From: JAAEKA01 sp049299095
GTDB lineage: Bacteria; Chloroflexota; Anaerolineae; JAAEKA01
Assembly (NCBI GenBank): GCA_049299095.1
Contig: JBAQWV010000061.1
Location: 52,957-116,956 of the forward strand
DNA length: 64,000 bases
Direction of reading: 5' to 3'
Part shown: positions 60,182 to 64,000 of the stretch, piece by piece
Layout of the letters: every line of letters begins with the position of its first letter
Numbering within the stretch: position 1 is the first letter of the stretch
Position numbers and translations under genes: made by a program
Notes under the pieces: model-generated
The model's database searches: none
The model's input: the letters and a program-made list of their open reading frames with translations, nothing else
What the model was told of the DNA's origin: nothing

Positions 60182-60610
60182 TCAAAATACACACTGGCAG
60201 GGCGTACCTCATAAAACACATGAGGGCAGGTCAGGCTGCAAGGCCCTGTCAGCTTTATTGTAGCACGAATCGTCCGGCAACACAATCAGCCCGCGCAGCA
60301 GACGGGGCTTTGCCAAAGTTCGTGGCAAGATCCGGCCTATGCCGCAAGGGGTCGCTGCTGAAGGCCTCCCTCAGCAATTCAGATAGGGCTTACGCAGTGG
60401 ATGTCATTTCGAAGAGTAAAACGACGAGAAATCCTTGTTTCTGTGCATTCACCAACGGATTCCTCGGCCCCGGCGGGCCTCGGAATGACACTCGTATCGC
60501 GAACTGCACAATTCCTGTCAGAATTTACGCTGCGATTCGGTAATCGCCCCGCTCAGAATGGCTGAATCCCCCGGCTTTTGAGAGACCGCGCGCGCTTGGC
60601 TGGTGCCCAT
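60182..60610. other. Intergenic region upstream of the inhibitor gene
   Basis: No gene is supported in these 429 bases. They hold the inverted repeat CCTCAT-N7-ATGAGG (60207-60225) near the inhibitor start and the MITE-like palindromic element at 60402-60490. The rest is nondescript. Confidence 0.55.
60402..60490. repeat. MITE-like palindromic repeat of the TGTCATT-CGA...CGGAATGACA family
   Basis: The ends TGTCATTTCGA and CGGAATGACA are imperfect inverted repeats. Inside, CGAGAAATCC and GGATTCCTCG are a second imperfect pair around an approximately 22-nt loop. This arrangement is known from many bacterial genomes as a dispersed palindrome without coding capacity. No flanking target duplication was established. 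Confidence 0.7.
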
Positions 60611-61339
60611 CTAAATACCAAATGGCCCCAAGTACTTATCTGGCGTCCACTCTTCAGGGGGTGGGCTGAGATGACCGTTGCCGTTGACGTGCAGGCCGCG
60701 CAGTTCGGTGATCTCGGCCTCCAGTGCCATCATGCGATTGGCGAACGCGCGCAGCGCCTCCGCGGTGGCGTCGGGCAGCAGGTTGTGTTGCAGGTCGCGC
60801 TCAGGGTCCGCCACCTGTGGCAAGTCCTCGCGGTCGCGCACGCGTCCGGGCACGCCCACGACCACCGACTGGGCGGGCGTATCGCGTACCACCACCGAAT
60901 TTGCACCGACGCGGGTGTGGTCGCCCACGGTGATCGGCCCCAGCACCTTGGCTCCTGCACCCACGACGACGGAATCGCCTAGCGTGGGGTGGCGCTTGCC
61001 CTTCTGCCAGCTCACGCCGCCCAGCGTGACGCCGTGATAGAGGGTGACATTTGCGCCGATCTCTGCGGTTTCGCCAATCACCACGCCCATGCCGTGGTCA
61101 ATAAAAAATCCGGGGCCGATCTTTGCGCCCGGATGGATTTCGATGCCGGTCAGCCAGCGGGCAAAGCTAGAAATTAGGCGGCCTATCAGCTTCAAATCGT
61201 GCTGCCAGAACCCATGCGCCAGGCGGTACAGCCAGATGGCATGCAAGCCGGGGTAGTTGAGCAACACCTCAGGGACACTGCGCGCGGCGGGGTCGCGGTC
61301 GAAGATGACGCGAATATCGTTGTGCAACGTGGTAAACAT
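60611..61339 (-). CDS. cysE: Serine O-acetyltransferase
   Basis: This 242-residue enzyme acetylates serine with acetyl-CoA, the first step of cysteine synthesis. The N-terminal SATase helical region (PEVLLNYPGLHAIWLYRLAH) is followed by a left-handed beta-helix with FFIDHGMGVVIGETAEIGAN (80-96, catalytic Asp/His) and VTLYHGVTLGGVSWQKGKRH. The tail ends LGPFGI, and the C-terminal Ile is the residue that inserts into CysK in cysteine synthase complexes. The ATG at 61339 has GGAGA 5 nt upstream. It is the last gene of the sulfur operon. Confidence 0.95.
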   Translation of the reverse strand: MFTTLHNDIRVIFDRDPAARSVPEVLLNYPGLHAIWLYRLAHGFWQHDLKLIGRLISSFARWLTGIEIHPGAKIGPGFFIDHGMGVVIGETAEIGANVTLYHGVTLGGVSWQKGKRHPTLGDSVVVGAGAKVLGPITVGDHTRVGANSVVVRDTPAQSVVVGVPGRVRDREDLPQVADPERDLQHNLLPDATAEALRAFANRMMALEAEITELRGLHVNGNGHLSPPPEEWTPDKYLGPFGI

Positions 61340-61353
61340 AGACTTCTCCTGCC

Positions 61354-61391
61354 GCGGGCCTGTCGGCCGTGCGCACGGCCAGCAGGCCCGC
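61354..61391. repeat. Strong hairpin between cysK and cysE
   Basis: GCGGGCCTG and CAGGCCCGC enclose an inner GGCCGTGC-GCACGGCC palindrome, a very stable stem with two small internal mismatches. It lies immediately before the cysE ribosome site. No T-run follows, so it may set mRNA stability or relative expression rather than terminate. Confidence 0.65.
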
Positions 61392-61400
61392 ACGGCATGT

Positions 61401-62339
61401 TTAGTTTAAGTCGGCATAGAGCGCGGTGCTGAGATAACGCTCACCGTTGGACGGAATAATCACGACAATGCGCTTGCCCGCGTTTTCCGCACGGGCTGCC
61501 ACCTGCAACGCGGCCCAAACCGCCGCGCCCGACGAAATGCCCACCAGGATGCCTTCGGTGCGGCCGACACGACGGGCCGTTTCCATCGCGTCGTCGTTGG
61601 TGACGCGGATCACTTCGTCAATCACAGCGCGGTTGAGCACGGCAGGTACAAAACCAGCGCCAATGCCCTGGATTTTATGTGGGCCAGGCTGGCCGCCACT
61701 CAACACCGGCGAGTCCGCGGGTTCGATGGCGATCACCTGCAGGCCCGGCTTGCGCGCCTTGATTACTTCACCGACGCCGGTGATCGTGCCGCCGGTCCCC
61801 ACGCCACCGATGAGAATGTCCACCTGGCCGTCGGTGTCGTTCCAGATTTCTTCCGCAGTGGTCTGGCGGTGGACCGCCGGGTTGGCCGGGTTTTCGAACT
61901 GCTGCGGGATGAAATAGCGCGGATCAGCCGCGGCCATCTCCGTGGCGCGGTTGATCGCGCCGCGCATCCCCTCTGCGCCGGGGGTCAGCACCAGTTCGGC
62001 GCCGTAGGCACGCAGCAACTTGCGCCGCTCCAGGCTCATGGTCTCCGGCATCACCAGCGTGCAGCGATAGCCCTTGGCTGCGGCGACAAACGCCAACCCA
62101 ATGCCGGTGTTGCCGCTGGTAGGCTCCAGAATGATGGTATCAGGGTGGAGTTGACCGGCAGCTTCAGCCGCTTCGATCATCGCCAAGCCGATGCGATCCT
62201 TGACGCTGCTGGCGGGGTTGAAAAATTCCAGCTTCAGCAGGATTTCTGCCACCGTGCCGTTTTCCTGCGCCAGACGGTTCAGGCGCACCAACGGGGTGCG
62301 GCCCACTAATTCGGTGATGTTGTTGTAAATAGGCGACAT
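61401..62339 (-). CDS. cysK: O-acetylserine (thiol)-lyase, cysteine synthase A
   Basis: This 312-residue PLP enzyme makes cysteine from O-acetylserine and sulfide. The PLP-binding Lys47 is in NPASSVKDRIG, the substrate loop in EPTSGNTGIGLAFVAAA (TSGNTG at 74-79), the phosphate loop in IGGVGTGGTITGVGEV, and the active-site Ser in LVGISSGAAVWAALQVA. All are standard for CysK. It lies between the thioredoxin and cysE genes on one transcript with gaps of 30 and 61 nt. Confidence 0.97.
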   Translation of the reverse strand: MSPIYNNITELVGRTPLVRLNRLAQENGTVAEILLKLEFFNPASSVKDRIGLAMIEAAEAAGQLHPDTIILEPTSGNTGIGLAFVAAAKGYRCTLVMPETMSLERRKLLRAYGAELVLTPGAEGMRGAINRATEMAAADPRYFIPQQFENPANPAVHRQTTAEEIWNDTDGQVDILIGGVGTGGTITGVGEVIKARKPGLQVIAIEPADSPVLSGGQPGPHKIQGIGAGFVPAVLNRAVIDEVIRVTNDDAMETARRVGRTEGILVGISSGAAVWAALQVAARAENAGKRIVVIIPSNGERYLSTALYADLN

Positions 62340-62369
62340 GAGGTCTTTCCTTCCTGTGTCAGGATAAAA

Positions 62370-62789
62370 TCAGGAGCGTGTCAGCGGCTCCAGTTGTGTC
62401 AGCAGGCGTTCTGTGGTCGCCACGCCATGATTGATGGCGACGGGCCGGCGGGTTGCGTCCAGTACAATCGTGGTGGGGACGGTCATAACGTGATAAAAAT
62501 CGGCCAGCGCGCTGTGTTCCACCGCGTCGAGTTTGATGACCTGCAACGGATCAAGGGTCTGCTGCAAACGGGCCAGCGCGGGCGTCTGCTGTAAACGACA
62601 CTGCGCGCAGGTGGCGGTCGTGAAATAGAGGATGGCCGGGCCGGCAGCCAGCGGCAGGCCAGCCAGTTGTGCGGGCACGGCGGCCAAGGCCAGCGTGCGC
62701 GTTTGTTGCTGCCAATAACGTGTCCATAGCAGGTAGCCGCCAAGCAGTACCGCGCTGAATGCAACGAGCCAAAGGGTTCGTTCCAACAT
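62370..62789 (-). CDS. Membrane-anchored thioredoxin-family protein
   Basis: The 139 residues have an N-terminal membrane helix (LWLVAFSAVLLGGYLLW) and a thioredoxin fold with active site TTATCAQCRLQQ (CAQC, not the usual CGPC) and cis-Pro in MTVPTTIVLD. It probably works outside the membrane or at its face as a thiol-disulfide exchange partner. AGGAGG 6 nt before the ATG at 62789 decides the start over an adjacent GTG. DUF4395 is encoded 13 nt upstream, a common pairing, and cysK follows. Confidence 0.9.
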   Translation of the reverse strand: MLERTLWLVAFSAVLLGGYLLWTRYWQQQTRTLALAAVPAQLAGLPLAAGPAILYFTTATCAQCRLQQTPALARLQQTLDPLQVIKLDAVEHSALADFYHVMTVPTTIVLDATRRPVAINHGVATTERLLTQLEPLTRS

Positions 62790-62802
62790 CACAAGCCTCC
62801 TG

Positions 62803-63267
62803 TTACACGTTGCCGGGCGCTTGCCACCAGGGCAGATTCAGATGCACGCCGCGGCGGGCCAGTTGATAGTAGAGGAAACAACCCAGGCAGAAGCCTAAAA
62901 ACAGGTTGACCGCGGCCAGAACTACAACGACAGCGGCTAGCAACCAGCCCGCCACCGGCACCCCGCCCAGCAACGCGAGGCTGCTGAGGGTGAGCACTAA
63001 TGCACCGACGCCCTGAGCAAAGAGATGCGGACGCGGATCGTCTGGTTTGGGTGCGGCGCGTACCAGGCCGAGCGGCTTCAAGCCATGCTGATAGAGCAGC
63101 TTGAACAGCCCGGCTTGCGGGATCAGCGTGCCGACCCACATCACCGTGGCCACGAAGACAACGAGCCAACTCTGATTCAGCACGAAGGCGAGCGCCAGCA
63201 AGCCGATGATAGCAGCTTGATTCACACGCAACGCACTGTAATCTACCATGCTGTATGACCTGATCAT
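62803..63267 (-). CDS. DUF4395 membrane protein
   Basis: The 154 residues have four membrane helices and the DUF4395 marks: VNQAAIIGLLALAFVLNQSW (N-terminal), GLVRAAPKPDDPRPHLFAQG in the loop, and NLFLGFCLGCFLYYQLAR at the end with the CLGC cysteine pair. Function is unknown; the family is found beside thioredoxins and sulfur genes, so a redox role in sulfur transfer is plausible. The start ATG at 63267 follows GGAG by 10 nt. It is first in the operon that leads to cysE, behind a long structured leader. Confidence 0.88.
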   Translation of the reverse strand: MIRSYSMVDYSALRVNQAAIIGLLALAFVLNQSWLVVFVATVMWVGTLIPQAGLFKLLYQHGLKPLGLVRAAPKPDDPRPHLFAQGVGALVLTLSSLALLGGVPVAGWLLAAVVVVLAAVNLFLGFCLGCFLYYQLARRGVHLNLPWWQAPGNV

Positions 63268-63560
63268 TTCAGTCAAACTCCTTCAATCCATAAACCATAA
63301 AAAAAGCCCATCGCTGGAAAAAACCATGCGATGAGCTGTCAAGCTGGTGATCGTTGATCAAGGATGCGCGGGATACACTGGTCCAAACGCAGCCTTGAAA
63401 CTATGCTTTTGTCTGCCGATTTCGTTTGCTGACAGCCTCACCGCACACGCGCGAGTACGCGAGAGCCGCTGGCGTCAGCCAGCGCTCCCGCTAACGACAG
63501 GAGCAAGGATAAGCAGTGTGAGCAAACGGTTGGTTCATAACTATGTGCGTTCCATAACGC
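63268..63560 (-). ncRNA. Structured 5' leader of the sulfur operon with terminator (candidate cis-regulatory RNA)
   Basis: Between the promoter and the DUF4395 start lie about 290 nt without a gene. In minus-strand order it has a GCTCC/GGAGC pair (63504-63484), a perfect 7-bp stem CGCTGGC-TGAC-GCCAGCG (63484-63467), a TGATC-AAC-GATCA palindrome (63360-63348) and an intrinsic terminator. No match to SAM-I, T-box, cobalamin or TPP signatures was recognised by eye. The architecture is that of an attenuated leader controlling cysteine synthesis genes. Confidence 0.55.
63299..63336 (-). terminator. Leader terminator before the sulfur operon
   Basis: On the minus strand GCTCATCGC and GCGATGGGC pair, extended by TGG/CCA with a small bulge, around TTTTTT, and are followed by seven U residues. 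Only 31 nt separate the U-run from the DUF4395 ATG, so read-through is required for expression. Confidence 0.8.
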
Positions 63561-63566
63561 GGCCTG

Positions 63567-63595
63567 AGTTTATCCAACTTCGCGGTGACTGTCAA
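63567..63595 (-). promoter_or_regulatory. Near-consensus promoter of the sulfur operon
   Basis: Minus-strand TTGACA (63590-63595) and TAAACT (63567-63572) are 17 bases apart. Transcription would start near 63560. The promoter begins just 26 nt after the stop of the DUF952 gene, which makes the sulfur operon independent of it. Confidence 0.75.
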
Positions 63596-63620
63596 GTAGC
63601 GTGGCATCCGTTTTGCGGAT

Positions 63621-63950
63621 TTATGGCGCAATAAAGCGGTAATTGCCGTCAGCCAGACGCTGCAAGGGTACGATGTCTACGATGGCAGCGCGCTCCAGTG
63701 GGCCATATAGGTGGGGAAAGCGACCATCGGGCGTGGCATCCCACTGCACGGGCGCATCCAGCAGGGTTTCGTCCAGCACAAGCGCCACCAGATCGGGCGT
63801 GACGCGGTAAAATGCGTTGGCGACCCACGTCACTTGTTCGGCGGTGGCGGACAGGTGGATAAAGCCTTCGTGTGCGAGGCTGGCGGGAATGTACGGCTCG
63901 TCGCTGGGATGACCTTCAAACTCAGATCGTGAGATCAAGTGGTATAACAT
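63621..63950 (-). CDS. DUF952 domain protein
   Basis: This 109-residue protein starts MLYHLISRSEFEGHPSDEPY and continues with HEGFIHLSATAEQVTWVANA and DATPDGRFPHLYGPL, the conserved HxS and FPHLYG motifs of DUF952. The fold resembles ADP-ribosyltransferases (RNA 2'-phosphotransferase-like), but no activity is known. AGGAG stands 7 nt before the ATG. It is upstream of, but transcriptionally separate from, the sulfur operon. Confidence 0.9.
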   Translation of the reverse strand: MLYHLISRSEFEGHPSDEPYIPASLAHEGFIHLSATAEQVTWVANAFYRVTPDLVALVLDETLLDAPVQWDATPDGRFPHLYGPLERAAIVDIVPLQRLADGNYRFIAP

Positions 63951-64000
63951 GGTGGCACTCCTAATTTATCAATCGCTAATCGGGGTGAGGAAGACTACGC

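Noticed and set aside
63320..63345. Second minus-strand TTGACA inside the sulfur-operon leader as a promoter
   Set aside because: No -10 box stands 16-18 bases downstream; the region is the leader terminator.
1..64000. tRNA, rRNA, CRISPR arrays, insertion sequences and prophage
   Set aside because: No cloverleaf with a GGTTC-type arm, no regularly spaced repeats and no transposase, integrase or phage genes were recognised on either strand; this was by eye, so a tRNAscan-SE and ISfinder run would settle it.

Overview
The window is a contiguous stretch of a G+C-rich bacterial chromosome with short intergenic gaps and many start/stop overlaps. No rRNA, tRNA, CRISPR array, transposase or phage gene was recognised. 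The gene content fits a member of the Chloroflexota: long Thr/Pro-rich secreted proteins ending in a FYLP..R-like tail, a fused two-domain lycopene cyclase next to a cytochrome P450 and a glycosyltransferase, a class I HMG-CoA reductase, menaquinone prenyltransferase MenA, and a LytR-CpsA-Psr protein with no outer-membrane genes in view. This assignment is an inference from gene content, not a phylogeny.

Layout. 1-3111: alpha/beta hydrolases, a HAD phosphatase and a lipoprotein di-heme cytochrome c peroxidase, all on the minus strand. 3585-12577: an MFS-HEAT fusion transporter, a KtrA/KtrB potassium uptake pair, an amidase, a Ca2+/Na+ antiporter, a glycerophosphodiesterase and a Tat-type lipoprotein with a glycosidase-like domain. 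12587-16732 (minus): the UPF0718/DUF1980 permease pair with an Asp/His repeat, a beta-propeller protein and an A+T-rich GIY-YIG gene that looks acquired. 17058-23751 (plus): a metal island made of feoA-feoA-feoB-feoC, a Fur-family regulator behind a clear inverted repeat, and the znuA-znuC-znuB ABC importer.

23719-30647 (minus) is one tightly packed six-gene operon: acetyltransferase, Gfo/Idh dehydrogenase, SbcC-like ATPase, methyltransferase, polytopic GT-C-like protein and polysaccharide deacetylase. 30830-37264 (minus) holds two large paralogous secreted proteins flanking an undecaprenyl-phosphate sugar transferase. 37687-41098 (minus) carries pfkB-like kinase, parA, parB and a methyltransferase. 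41399-48142 holds an SDR-DUF2867 protein, MenA, a K+ channel, an HdeD-like protein, HMG-CoA reductase and a methyltransferase. 48349 starts slyD behind a leader with a premature terminator. 48943-54003 (minus) is a carotenoid and membrane-lipid cluster: P450, glycosyltransferase, lycopene cyclase, PlsY, ICMT-like methyltransferase and a VOC protein.

54101-60181 (minus) carries UspA, an LCP protein, a PP2C-like/TM/NHL-propeller fusion, and a subtilisin preceded by a free-standing I9-like inhibitor. 60611-63267 (minus) is a sulfur operon, DUF4395-thioredoxin-cysK-cysE, behind a strong promoter and a roughly 290-nt structured leader that ends in a terminator just before the first gene. A DUF952 gene closes the window. 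The main leads are the two leader attenuators, the split inhibitor/protease pair, the paralogous surface proteins with their shared tail, and several unusual domain fusions.
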